The notes beneath the pieces are model-generated. The model saw nothing but the letters and a program-made list of their open reading frames with translations, was not told the origin of the DNA and did no database searches. A stretch of DNA of 64,000 bases from Streptomyces sp. GESEQ-35 (GTDB lineage: Bacteria > Actinomycetota > Actinomycetes > Streptomycetales > Streptomycetaceae). Location of the stretch: the NCBI RefSeq assembly GCF_017948485.1, contig NZ_JAFFSX010000021.1, positions 124,001 to 188,000 on the forward strand, in the 5' to 3' direction. The translations under genes and the position numbers were made by a program. Below, piece after piece: positions 7,461-16,635 of this stretch; the stretch's first letter is position 1, and every line of letters starts with the position of its first letter.

Positions 7461-10400
7461 CGGACTGTGACCCTCATAGCGGGGCCCTCCGGATGCGGGA
7501 AGTCGTCCCTGGTATGGGCCGGGGTGCTGCCCCTGCTGCGGGCCGACGGCATGAGCGTGACCGAACTGCGCCCCGTCCCCGGCGTGCGGCCGACTGCGGT
7601 GCTGGCGCAGGCGCTGATCGGTGCTCTGGAGCCGGGGCTCGACGAAGTCGAGCGGCTGGCCAAGGCCGAGGAGCTGGCAGGGCTCCTGGAGACCGGCGAC
7701 GATATGCCCGCCAAGCTGCGTCGCAGAGTTCTGGACTGCGGAGAGGGCTCCGGACATGTCGTCTTCGTCGACCAACTTGAGGAGTATGCACTCGCCGACA
7801 CGGGCGCCGCGCGGGACCTGTTCGGGATGCTCGCCGACCTGGCGGGCAATGACGGCGCGGCCGTGCTGCGGGTCGTCGCCACCACACGCCCCGACTCCCT
7901 CGACGTGCTGCTGACGGGCGACACGTCCGACCTTGTGAGCGACGCGGTGCAGTTCCTCGCGCCGCTGGCCGCCGACGACCTGGAGCGGGCGGTGACCGAG
8001 CCCGTCGACGCCGTGCCTGGGGTGTGGTTCGAGCCGGGCCTGCCGAAGCGGATCGTGGCGGACGCGGGCGACGAGCCCGGGCGCATGCCGCTGGTCCAGT
8101 TCGCCCTGACGGAACTGTGGCAGCGCCGCACCTCCCCAAGGCTCACCCGAGCCGCCTACGACGACTTCGGCGGCGTCGCGGGCACCCTCGTCACCTACGC
8201 GGACGAAACTGTGGCCGGGCTAACGTCAGCCCAACAGGAGTGTGCGCGACGCCTGTTCGTGCAACTGGCCCAGCCAGGAGAGGGCGACACCTTCCGCCGC
8301 AGGCCCACCCGCACCGCCGACCTCGCCTCCGAACTGCTCGACCTGGCGCGGAAGCTGGCCCCCGGCAAACTCGTCGTCCTCTCCCGCGCCCGTGGCGGTG
8401 CCGAGCAGGAGGAGATCGTCGACCTGGCGCACGAGGCGCTGACCCACCTCTGGCCTGCCCTGAGGCAATGGCTCGTCGACTCTCGCGACTTCCGCGCCTG
8501 GCAGGAGCAACTGAGGGACGACCTGCACCGCTGGCAGGCGCAAGACCGCAAGACCGATCGGCTGCTGAGCGGAACCGACCTGGCAGAGGCCGACCGCACG
8601 CTGGCCCACCACTCCGACGACATATCCGCCGACGAGCGGGGCTACATCCTGCTCAGCCGCCGCCACTCCCAGCGCGGCACGCGCCTCAAGCAGGCCGCGG
8701 TCGGGGCGCTCGCCGTTCTCACGGTGCTTGCCGTCGTGCTGGGGCTCTCCACCTGGACGACCCTCAAAAGCACCGAGAAGCGGGTGCGCACCCAGGCCGC
8801 GGGCCTGTTGGCCCAGGCCGCCGAGGAACGCCCGGGCAACGACCCGACCACCGCGATGCAGCTTGCGCTGGCCGCCTGGAACACGAAGCAGACGTCCAAG
8901 ACTCGCCAAGCCCTGCTGCACCAGTACGCGCGAGGGCAATACCTGGTCGGAAGCTATCCGTCGGTATGGCGGGGGCAGGTCACCGGTATGGACGCCACCG
9001 CTGACGGCCGGACCCTCGTGGTGCGGTCGAAACGTGAAAGCGGCGAGCGACAGACGATCACCGTGGTTACGGGTGCCCTCCAAGGCAAACCAAAGGCAAG
9101 GGAGTTGGGCGGCGTTCCCGAAGGGGATCTGGTGACCGCTGTCAGCCCAGATGGTCGTTTCTTCGCTGCGACGGCAGGTGGCGGGGTGCGGCTTTGGCGG
9201 TTGAGTGAGCCGAAGCATCCCGAGGTTCTGGGGCTCGGTGACTACGACGTTCCCGAAAAGACGATCAGTACATTCTTGGACTTCAGCAGTGACGGAAAGC
9301 GGCTGCTGCTGGCGATGAACGAAGCCATTGGCGGATGTTATGCCGGCACTGAGGCATGCCACCCCCCTTTCATCGGGGCTTGGCACGTGCCCTCCGGTAT
9401 CCGTATCGACGTATCGGACCGGATCGTCCCCGAGACTGGGCTGCAGGACGCGGCGTTCACTTCCGACGCAGACACCGTAGTGACGATCACCTCCACCTAT
9501 AAAAGTCAGCGCGATCGCATCGAGTTGAGGGACCTCACCAATGGTCGGCTGCGATACACCTCCACCGCCGCGAAGTACGACTCGCAGCTGCGGGACGGCG
9601 GTGAGATCTTCTACACAATCTCCTCCCAATCGGGCACCGCTCACAGCCAAAGCCTTGGCCGCGCTGCGGGCCGCAAGACCGCCCTGCCCGCCGAGGGGGT
9701 TTTTCCGGACGCCACCTCGAGCTACGGCATAGACGCGGGACCGAATGCATACGATGAGGGGACCGGGAACTACGACGAGCCGACCTTGACCGATAGCCGC
9801 ACCGGGCGCATCTACCGCACCCGCATCCCGACTTCGGGCAACCGCTCCGAAGCCAGTTACACGGGCGTCGCGGCGGTACCGCACGCGAAGGGTGGACTCA
9901 CAGTGCTCGTGCCCATCGGCACGGCGCTGCTGGCGGTGCGGGCCGAAGCAGTCGGCAGCAAAAGCATCCTAGGGGATGGCTCTGAAGACTACGCGATGTC
10001 ACCCGACGGACGCTTCGTAGCCAGGTACACCGGCGACCACCTTGAGGTCGTGGACGCCTCACGTACCCGCCTCCAGTCCGTGAAGTTGCCGACTCTCCGC
10101 TACATCAACTGGGGTGCGAACTGGACGGCCGACTCACAGCGGATCGTGCTGTGGGACGAGAACGGCACCCTCTACCGGTCGTATTCCGTGCGAGACCTTA
10201 ACGACAGCGTGCCGCTCGATGATGCTTTCCCGAAAGGAAAGCAGGTGGCCAATGTCGCCGGGCTCCAGGCCAGTGAGATCGCTGTGCTGACCAAGGAAGG
10301 CACTCTGTTCCGCGTCGACGCCGCCGATGGGGCTGCGCTCAGCCAGCCCCTCCTCGTCCACCCCGAACCCAATCCCCCCGACGACCCCGAAGGACTTCAG

Positions 10401-10997
10401 GAGCGGAACCAACTCGTAGCTCGTCCGGGGCACCCTGGACAGGTGGCCGTAGTCACCAATCTGGGATCCCTCCGCGGTGAGGTCCTGCTGTGGGACGCCC
10501 ATAAGGGCCGACGCATAACCACGCTGCCGGGACCGGAGATCACTGTGCACGGGATGCGCAATGGGTCACTCGCCTTCGACGCCGACGGCTCGCACCTCGC
10601 GGTGCAGAACGATACGGGGGAGGTGCGCGTGTGGGACGTGGACCGCAGGAAGCAACTGGCAAGCAGCGCGCTCAGCTCAGATTCCGAGTGGGTTGTTGGG
10701 TTCGGCCCCGGCGACAGCGTCGTCACGTATCTCTGGAAGAAGAAGCAGATCCAGATCTACGACGCGATGGGCGACGGCGCCTCCACCACTCTGGTGGTGG
10801 AGGCCATCGACACCGACATGGCAGCCCTCCTGCACGGCCCCCGCCTGACCACCGACACCGGCACCATGCGCCAGACCTTCGACCTGAACCCCAACACCCA
10901 ATTCCGCACCCTCTGCGCTGCCGTAGGGCGTGACTACACCTCAGCTGAACGCAGGGTGATGCCGGCGGGAACGCCGTCGGAGCCGCCCTGCGACTGA
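6756..10997 (+). CDS. trypsin-like protease / STAND NTPase / membrane / beta-propeller protein, copy 1
   Basis: 1413 residues from ATG 6756, chosen because GGTGGGGGA lies five bases upstream; the open frame extends back to 6639 without support. Residues 1-200 are a trypsin-like domain with triad His41 (TCAHVV), Asp86 (GADVALL) and Ser159 (GFSGGPV). Residues about 203-600 are an nSTAND1-type NTPase: the lead-in 'CPFKGLAAF..DDAEFFHGR', Walker A GPSGCGKS at 243-250 and Walker B VVFVDQLEE at 335-343. One transmembrane helix lies near 646-668, and the rest is a WD40-like propeller with repeats such as VSPDGRFFAA and 'EVRVWDVD'. STAND proteins act as switches that sense a trigger and release an effector; here the protease would be the effector and the propeller the sensor. 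Family knowledge places trypsin-STAND-propeller proteins among prokaryotic conflict systems. The Trypco1-like gene follows 97 bases downstream. Confidence 0.85.
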   Translation: MAAVLGSDVLEASQVRIRSAAGEVVGAGFLVAADVVCTCAHVVARAVGAPDAVEWAPGQSVDIDFPLLDGSTRRATVVSWRLGGADVALLRLDAGVEGARPAPLVDATGVAGHRFRAFGCPAGADDGMWASGVLRAGQGSGLVQMEAQRPGPHIMEGFSGGPVWDDVHGGVVGMTVAAHEGESTAYLLPSDALVDEEILEPRCPFKGLAAFTEDDAEFFHGRDSDIVRVHTAVNGRTVTLIAGPSGCGKSSLVWAGVLPLLRADGMSVTELRPVPGVRPTAVLAQALIGALEPGLDEVERLAKAEELAGLLETGDDMPAKLRRRVLDCGEGSGHVVFVDQLEEYALADTGAARDLFGMLADLAGNDGAAVLRVVATTRPDSLDVLLTGDTSDLVSDAVQFLAPLAADDLERAVTEPVDAVPGVWFEPGLPKRIVADAGDEPGRMPLVQFALTELWQRRTSPRLTRAAYDDFGGVAGTLVTYADETVAGLTSAQQECARRLFVQLAQPGEGDTFRRRPTRTADLASELLDLARKLAPGKLVVLSRARGGAEQEEIVDLAHEALTHLWPALRQWLVDSRDFRAWQEQLRDDLHRWQAQDRKTDRLLSGTDLAEADRTLAHHSDDISADERGYILLSRRHSQRGTRLKQAAVGALAVLTVLAVVLGLSTWTTLKSTEKRVRTQAAGLLAQAAEERPGNDPTTAMQLALAAWNTKQTSKTRQALLHQYARGQYLVGSYPSVWRGQVTGMDATADGRTLVVRSKRESGERQTITVVTGALQGKPKARELGGVPEGDLVTAVSPDGRFFAATAGGGVRLWRLSEPKHPEVLGLGDYDVPEKTISTFLDFSSDGKRLLLAMNEAIGGCYAGTEACHPPFIGAWHVPSGIRIDVSDRIVPETGLQDAAFTSDADTVVTITSTYKSQRDRIELRDLTNGRLRYTSTAAKYDSQLRDGGEIFYTISSQSGTAHSQSLGRAAGRKTALPAEGVFPDATSSYGIDAGPNAYDEGTGNYDEPTLTDSRTGRIYRTRIPTSGNRSEASYTGVAAVPHAKGGLTVLVPIGTALLAVRAEAVGSKSILGDGSEDYAMSPDGRFVARYTGDHLEVVDASRTRLQSVKLPTLRYINWGANWTADSQRIVLWDENGTLYRSYSVRDLNDSVPLDDAFPKGKQVANVAGLQASEIAVLTKEGTLFRVDAADGAALSQPLLVHPEPNPPDDPEGLQERNQLVARPGHPGQVAVVTNLGSLRGEVLLWDAHKGRRITTLPGPEITVHGMRNGSLAFDADGSHLAVQNDTGEVRVWDVDRRKQLASSALSSDSEWVVGFGPGDSVVTYLWKKKQIQIYDAMGDGASTTLVVEAIDTDMAALLHGPRLTTDTGTMRQTFDLNPNTQFRTLCAAVGRDYTSAERRVMPAGTPSEPPCD

Positions 10998-11094
10998 CTG
11001 TGTGGCAGTCGCCCGCCGCGCCCCAACTGCAACTACGTGGTAACCGACTCACTCACGGCAGGAACCCCCGAGCGCTCCGTGCACAATTCTGCGT

Positions 11095-11457
11095 ATGACT
11101 AGTACGCAGGAGTTCAGCCTCGACGATGGCACAACGGTTCGGTTCCTGGTTTCAGGGGAAAGCCGACCTGCTCAGGAAAAGGCAGATGCCGTGGGCGGCA
11201 TCGGACCGATCGTTCCCGTGGCTCGGCGTGGACAGGCCGTCGCCGCAGTCGCCGCCGAAATGCTGCGCAGTACCCTCCAGCCGCTCGGCCCCCTGGTCCA
11301 GGAGGTGCACGATGCGGTGACCGCCGGGCCCACACCGCCCGCCGAGGTCGCCGTCACCTTCGGCGTCCAGCTCGGACAGGACCTGAAGCTGGGCATCGTA
11401 AACGGCAGCGGACAGGCACATCTGACGGTCACTGCCACCTGGAAGCCTGGGGCGTGA
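11095..11457 (+). CDS. Trypco1-like (trypsin-co-occurring) small protein
   Basis: 120 residues beginning MTSTQEFSLDDG. The C-terminal half, 'PPAEVAVTFGVQLGQDLKLG' followed by 'GSGQAHLTVTATW', matches the pattern of the trypsin-co-occurring domain (CU044_2847-type proteins): an E-V-x-V-x-F-G-V strand, a short turn and a final V-T-x-x-W strand. These small beta-rich proteins are found beside trypsin or STAND conflict genes and are thought to regulate or present the protease; the exact role is not established. It lies 97 bases after the STAND gene on the same strand, so an operon is likely. The second STAND copy at 12121 has no such partner. ATG 11095 has no strong Shine-Dalgarno. Confidence 0.7.
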   Translation: MTSTQEFSLDDGTTVRFLVSGESRPAQEKADAVGGIGPIVPVARRGQAVAAVAAEMLRSTLQPLGPLVQEVHDAVTAGPTPPAEVAVTFGVQLGQDLKLGIVNGSGQAHLTVTATWKPGA

Positions 11458-11462
11458 AACAC

Positions 11463-11640
11463 GTTCTTGAGCACCCTGGCGCCGAGATCGTGTGCCGTGA
11501 CCGGCTGATGGCCTTCACCAAGGCCATCAGCCAGGCAGCCTCCGACGCACTGGAGGTGCCAGATCGGTGGCACCTCCTGAAGAACCTCTCGGCAGTCGCG
11601 GAGAAGACCTGCCGCCGACACCGCGAACCCCTACGACAGC
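11463..11640 (+). mobile_element. ISL3-family transposase fragment
   Basis: About 55 codons read 'LEHPGAEIVCRDRLMAFTKA' and then 'VPDRWHLLKNLSAVAEKT', the conserved ISL3 segment around the second catalytic region (compare the longer ISL3 copy at 37800-38718, which has 'IEIVCRDRAPFF' and 'VADRWHLWHNL'). Nothing else of the element is present. The next 270 bases up to the duplication boundary at 11910 contain no gene I can support. Confidence 0.65.
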
Positions 11641-11909
11641 CAGTTGCCACCGACTCCGGCCTGAAGCCGACCGGCATGCAATCGCCGCTCCCTGGCCGGA
11701 GTGCGCCATCGCGAAGTCAACGAACTGGCATTCCCTGAGCGCCATCGGCCGCTGCCCGCTCTCGGCCTTTTGGATCCCAGTTCCGGAGCCGGTTTCCACA
11801 GCGGCGGCGGAGCATGTCCGTGAGCACTCCCGCGCGAAGTCGCAGGCCAAAGCTATCTCCAGGCAGGCGCTCCGCGCGGCGCTCAGAGTCTGCATCCTCT
11901 TTCAGCCGC

Positions 11910-12828
11910 GGGAGCGCGTTCGCATCGCTCCGGTTGGCTAGCCGCAGTCCTGATGGCGGAGTCGGGTGGAGGGCTGTGGGAGTGTCTTTGTCTTCACTGA
12001 AGGATGGGTGTTTCTGCGCCGTGTGAAGTTTCAACTGAGCTCTGGGCATGCCGAGTTGTGTGGGACGGCTGTGCCGGGAATGCTGGCGTTTCGCGACACG
12101 CCAGCAAGGTGGGGGAGTCCATGGCTGCGGTACTGGGGAGCGATGTCCTTGAGGCGTCGCAGGTGCGGATCCGCTCGGCTGCGGGTGAGGTGGTCGGCGC
12201 CGGGTTCCTCGTCGCCGCCGATGTGGTGTGTACCTGCGCCCACGTCGTCGCCCGGGCGGTCGGAGCGCCAGATGCCGTGGAGTGGGCGCCCGGCCAGTCG
12301 GTGGATATCGACTTTCCGCTGCTGGATGGCAGTACCCGGCAGGCGACCGTCGTGTCCTGGCGGTTGGGCGGGGCGGATGTCGCGTTGCTGCGGCTCGACG
12401 CGGGCGTCGAGGGCGCGAGGCCGGCGCCACTCGTCGACGGGACCGACGTATGGGGGCACACGTTCAGGGCGTTCGGCTACCCGGCAGGCGCCGACCACGG
12501 CATCTGGGCCTCTGGGGTGCTGCGCGCCGGGCAGGGCTCGGGCTTGGTGCAGATGGAGGCGCAGCGGCCGGGGCCGCACATCATGGAGGGGTTCAGCGGG
12601 GGGCCGGTCTGGGACGATGCGCAGGGCGGCGTCGTCGGGATGACAGTCGCCGCACACGAGGGCGAGAGCACCGCGTATCTGTTGCCGTCGGACGCGCTGG
12701 TCGATGAGGAAATCCTGGAGCCTCGCTGCCCGTTCAAGGGACTCGCGGCGTTCACGGAGGACGACGCAGAGTTCTTCCACGGCCGAGACAGTGACATCGT
12801 CCGCGTGCACACAGCCGTCAGCGGGCGG
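11910..12828 (+). repeat. near-identical duplication, copy 2
   Basis: Partner of the segment at 6545-7460. The leader of 211 bases carries only scattered substitutions and no indel. In the protease domain the main divergent patch is at residues 107-128 (for example Cys120 in copy 1 is Tyr in copy 2). Confidence 0.85.
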
Positions 12829-15800
12829 GCCGTGACCCTCGTCGCCGGGCCCTCCGGATGCGGGAAGTCGTCCCTCGTGCGGGCCGGGGTGCTGCCCCTG
12901 CTGCGGGCCGACGGCATGAGCGTGACTGAGCTGCGGCCGGTGCCCGGGGTTCGGCCGGCAGCCGTGGTCGCACGGGCTCTCATCGGAATCCTGGAGCCGG
13001 ACGTCGGTGAGGTCAAACGGCTCGTCAAGGCCGAAGAGCTGGTAACACTCCTGGAGACCGGCGACGATATGCCCGTCGAGCTGCGCAGCCGGGTCCTCGC
13101 CCGCGGAGAGCGCACCGGGCACGTCCTCTTCGCCGACCAACTTGAGGAGTACGCGGGTGCCGACCCAGGCGCCGCACGGGACCTGTTCGGGATGCTCGCC
13201 ACCCTGGCGGGCAATGACGGCGCGGCCGTGCTGAGGGTCGTCGCCACCGCGCGGCCCGATTCCCTCGGCGTGCTGGTAACGGCCGACACGTCCGAGCTCG
13301 TCAGCGACGGTGTGCAGTTCCTCGCGCCGCTGGTCGCCGACGACCTGGAGCGGGCGGTGACCGTGCCCGTCGACGCCGTGCCTGGGGTGTGGTTCGAGCC
13401 GGGCCTGCCGGAGCGGATCGTGGCGGACGCGGGCAATGAGCCCGGGCGCATGCCGCTGGTCCAGTTCGCCCTGACGGAACTGTGGCAGCGCCGCGACCGC
13501 TCGATGCTCACCCAAGCCGCCTACGACGATCTCGGCGGCGTCGCGGGCGCCCTCGTGAAGTACGCGGACGACACACTCGACGGGCTGTCGCAGCCCCAAC
13601 AGGACTGCGCCCAGCGGCTGTTCGTGCAACTGGCCCGGCCCGGCAAGGGCGACATCTTCCGTCGCAGGCCCACCCGCACCGCCGACCTCGCCCCCGAACT
13701 GCTCGACCTGGCGCGGAAGCTGGCCCCCGGCAAGCTCGTCGTCCTCTCCCGCGCCCCCGGAGGCACCGAGGGCGAGGAGATCATCGAGCTGGCGCACGAG
13801 GCGCTCATCCAGCTGTGGCCACGCCTGAGGCAATGGCTTGTCGACTCCCGCGACTTCCGCGCCTGGCAAGAACAACTGAGGGACGACCTGCGCCGCTGGC
13901 AGACCCAACACCAAGAGTCCGCCCGCCTGTTGACCGGAGCCGACCTGGTCGAGGCAGGCCACAGGCTGGCCCACCACTCCGCCGACATATCCGCCGACGA
14001 GCGGGGCTACATCCTGCTCAGCCGCCGCCACTCCCGGCGCGGCGCGCGCCTCAAGCAGGCCGCGGTCGGGGCGCTCGCCGTTCTCACGGTGCTCGCCGTC
14101 GTGCTGGCGCTCTCCACCAGGACGACCCTCAAACACGCCGAGGAGCAGCTGCGCACCCAGGCCGCCGGCCTGCTCGCCCAGACGGCCGAAGACCGCCCGG
14201 GCAGCGACCCGACCACCGCGATGCAGCTTGCGCTGGCCGCCTGGAACACGGAGCAGACCCCCGAGACCCGGCAGGCCCTGCTGCACCAGTACGCGCGCGG
14301 ACAATACCTGGTCGGAAGCTATCCGTCGGTATGGCAGGGGCAGGTCACCGGCATGGACGCCACCGCTGACGGCCGGACCCTCGTGGTGCGGTCGAAACGT
14401 GAAAGCGGCGAGCGACAGACGATCAGTGTAGTGACGGGCTCTCTCCAAGGCAGGCCCCAGGCACGGAAGTTGTCAGGGGTCCCGGAAGGCGAACTGGTGA
14501 CCGCCCTCAGCCCGGACGGCCGCTTGTTCGCAGCCACGGCTCGTGGTGCGCTGCGGCTGTGGCGGCTGAGCGATCCAGGGCCCCCTCAGGTGCTTGGCCT
14601 CGGTGACTACGACGTTCCCAAGGAAGAGATCAGTACGTTCTTGGACTTCAGCAGTGACGGAAAGCGGCTGCTGCTGGCGATGATCGAAGCCGCTGGGGGG
14701 TGTTACGTCGGTATCGAGGCGTGCCACCCTTTCGCCGGGGCTTGGCACGTGCCCTCCGGCACCCGTATCGACGTATCGGACCGGATCGCCCCCAGAGGGC
14801 TGGAAGGGGCGGCGTTCACGTCGGACGCGGACACTGTCGTAACGATCACCTCCAACGTCTTCAAAATGCTGCCCAGGCGCATCGAACTCCGAGACCTCAC
14901 CACCGGTCGGCTCCTGTACACCTCCACTGTCGCCAATGGCGACAAGATAGAGCTACGGGCTGGCGGTGAAGTCCTCGTCACAGAAGTCGGCGACTACCTG
15001 GACTCCACCGTGTACAGCCAGGTGCTCGGCCGTGCCCCGGGCCGCAAAACCGTCCTGCCCGTCGCGAAGTTGCATCCGGGGGACGCCACCTCGCGGTACG
15101 ACATGGCCCACGGGGAGTGGACCATCGATTCAGATCCCTGGCCCGGTGGCTACGTCGAGGCAACCCTGACCGACGTGCGCACCGGACGTACCTACCGGAC
15201 CCGCGTACCCACCTCGGGCGAGACTCCCGCCGCGTACACGGGCGTCGCAGCGGTACCGCGCGCCGGCGGCGGGTTCACCGTCCTCGTGCCTGTCGGCTCG
15301 GCGCTGATGGCCGTGCGGGCCGAAGTGGCGGGCATCGAGCAGGCCCCGGATGATGCAAACTTGGCCGCGCTGTCACCCGACGGACGCTCCATAGCCAGAG
15401 TGTCCCTTGGGCGCCTTGAGGTCATGAACGCTTCCCGTACCCGCATCCAGTCCGTGAAACTGCGCCACCCCAACACCTTGTGGCCGACCTGGACGGCCGA
15501 CTCACAGCGGATCGTGCTGTGGGACGAGTACGACGGCCTCTACCAGTCGTACTCCGTACGGGATCTGAGCGACAGCGTGCCGCTCGGCGACGCTCTTCCG
15601 AAGTCCAAAGAAGTGGACACGGTCGCCGCGCTGCAAGGCAGCGAAATCGCGGTGCTGACCGAGGACGGATTCCTCGCCCGCGTCAACGCCGCCGACGGGG
15701 CTGGGCTCGGCCGCCCTTTCCTCGTCGACCCCACACCCAACCCCGCTGACGCCTCCGATATTGCTGAGGTACGCAGCGAACTCGTCGCCCGTCCCCGCCA

Positions 15801-16380
15801 CCCGGGGCAGGTCGCCGTGGTCACCAACTTGGGAGCCACCCGCGGCGAGATCCTGCTGTGGGACACCCGCAAGGTCCGGCGCACAGCGAAGTTGTCGGGA
15901 CCAGGCATCGTAGTGCCAAACCACCTCGATACCTTCACCCATGGGCTCGCCTTCGACGCGGACGGCTCGCACCTAGCCGTGCAGAACTCAGACGGCCAGG
16001 TGCACGTGTGGGACGTCGACGGCAGGAAGAAGCTGGCCCGCAGCGCGTCCCGATCAACTGACGACACCCTCGTCGGTTTCGGACCCGACGACAGCATCGT
16101 CACGTACCTCGCCGAGAAGAAGCAGATCCAGATCTACGACCTGACGGGCGGCGACGCCACCACCCTGGCGGTAGATGGGGGGAACCTCACCAACGACTGG
16201 CTGTCGGCCTTCGTCCACGGCCCCTACCTGACCATCGAGACCGCCGATCTACGACAAACCTTCGACCTACGCCCAGACGCCCAGTTCCGCACCCTGTGCG
16301 CCGCCGCAGGGCGCGACTACACCAAGCCCGAACGCAAGCTCCTGCCGGACGGAACCCCGTCGAAGCCGCCTTGCGCCTGA
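12121..16380 (+). CDS. trypsin-like protease / STAND NTPase / membrane / beta-propeller protein, copy 2
   Basis: 1419 residues from ATG 12121 with the same GGTGGGGGA ribosome binding site as copy 1. The triad His41, Asp86, Ser159 and the Walker A GPSGCGKS are all kept, as is the Walker B-like 'VLFADQLEEYA'. The single transmembrane helix (AVGALAVLTVLAVVLAL) precedes the propeller. Relative to copy 1, the protease is almost identical, the NTPase is moderately different, and the propeller differs at many surface positions and by small indels, including 'NVFKMLPRRIEL' for 'TYKSQRDRIEL'. That is what would be expected of a shared effector with a diverging sensor. Both copies appear intact. There is no downstream Trypco1-like gene; a TnsA fragment on the other strand follows within 50 bases. 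Confidence 0.85.
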   Translation: MAAVLGSDVLEASQVRIRSAAGEVVGAGFLVAADVVCTCAHVVARAVGAPDAVEWAPGQSVDIDFPLLDGSTRQATVVSWRLGGADVALLRLDAGVEGARPAPLVDGTDVWGHTFRAFGYPAGADHGIWASGVLRAGQGSGLVQMEAQRPGPHIMEGFSGGPVWDDAQGGVVGMTVAAHEGESTAYLLPSDALVDEEILEPRCPFKGLAAFTEDDAEFFHGRDSDIVRVHTAVSGRAVTLVAGPSGCGKSSLVRAGVLPLLRADGMSVTELRPVPGVRPAAVVARALIGILEPDVGEVKRLVKAEELVTLLETGDDMPVELRSRVLARGERTGHVLFADQLEEYAGADPGAARDLFGMLATLAGNDGAAVLRVVATARPDSLGVLVTADTSELVSDGVQFLAPLVADDLERAVTVPVDAVPGVWFEPGLPERIVADAGNEPGRMPLVQFALTELWQRRDRSMLTQAAYDDLGGVAGALVKYADDTLDGLSQPQQDCAQRLFVQLARPGKGDIFRRRPTRTADLAPELLDLARKLAPGKLVVLSRAPGGTEGEEIIELAHEALIQLWPRLRQWLVDSRDFRAWQEQLRDDLRRWQTQHQESARLLTGADLVEAGHRLAHHSADISADERGYILLSRRHSRRGARLKQAAVGALAVLTVLAVVLALSTRTTLKHAEEQLRTQAAGLLAQTAEDRPGSDPTTAMQLALAAWNTEQTPETRQALLHQYARGQYLVGSYPSVWQGQVTGMDATADGRTLVVRSKRESGERQTISVVTGSLQGRPQARKLSGVPEGELVTALSPDGRLFAATARGALRLWRLSDPGPPQVLGLGDYDVPKEEISTFLDFSSDGKRLLLAMIEAAGGCYVGIEACHPFAGAWHVPSGTRIDVSDRIAPRGLEGAAFTSDADTVVTITSNVFKMLPRRIELRDLTTGRLLYTSTVANGDKIELRAGGEVLVTEVGDYLDSTVYSQVLGRAPGRKTVLPVAKLHPGDATSRYDMAHGEWTIDSDPWPGGYVEATLTDVRTGRTYRTRVPTSGETPAAYTGVAAVPRAGGGFTVLVPVGSALMAVRAEVAGIEQAPDDANLAALSPDGRSIARVSLGRLEVMNASRTRIQSVKLRHPNTLWPTWTADSQRIVLWDEYDGLYQSYSVRDLSDSVPLGDALPKSKEVDTVAALQGSEIAVLTEDGFLARVNAADGAGLGRPFLVDPTPNPADASDIAEVRSELVARPRHPGQVAVVTNLGATRGEILLWDTRKVRRTAKLSGPGIVVPNHLDTFTHGLAFDADGSHLAVQNSDGQVHVWDVDGRKKLARSASRSTDDTLVGFGPDDSIVTYLAEKKQIQIYDLTGGDATTLAVDGGNLTNDWLSAFVHGPYLTIETADLRQTFDLRPDAQFRTLCAAAGRDYTKPERKLLPDGTPSKPPCA

Positions 16381-16424
16381 CAGGCCCCGCACGCGCCGTA
16401 TGCCGCACGGGCGCGCCAACCGGC

Positions 16425-16635
16425 TTCATAGACGACCTGGCCGCCCGTTGTCGCGGATGCATAGTCGCCCGAGTAGTGCTCCATGCCGTTTATCGAGCGA
16501 ACCCGCGCCACGGTTCGGACTCGTCGAAATCCCTCAACCGAAGTCGCCGGGAGGGTATTTCACGAGCCCACCGTCCACATACCGAATCGACGCCGTGCGG
16601 CTCGTGTGCTTGGGAGAGCCCTTGCGCACTCAGTC
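16425..16635 (-). pseudogene. TnsA N-terminal fragment
   Basis: Leftward translation across two frames gives 'KGSPKHTSRTASIRYVDGG', 'RLRDFDESEPWRG' and 'NGMEHYSGDYASATTGGQ', matching residues 8-65 of the TnsA at 6122. The match ends abruptly at about 16425, at the 3' flank of the second STAND gene, and begins at about 16635 inside a truncated regulator. Frame changes show it is not expressed as TnsA. It has the same orientation as the full copy, so the two TnsA sequences bracket the 6.1-16.6 kb segment as direct repeats. Confidence 0.7.

Noticed and set aside
12031..14448. Minus-strand open frame of 805 codons (and a similar one at 8226-9884)
   Set aside because: Antisense to the STAND genes, rich in Gly/Gln/Arg repeats, no domains; a GC-bias shadow of the real frame.
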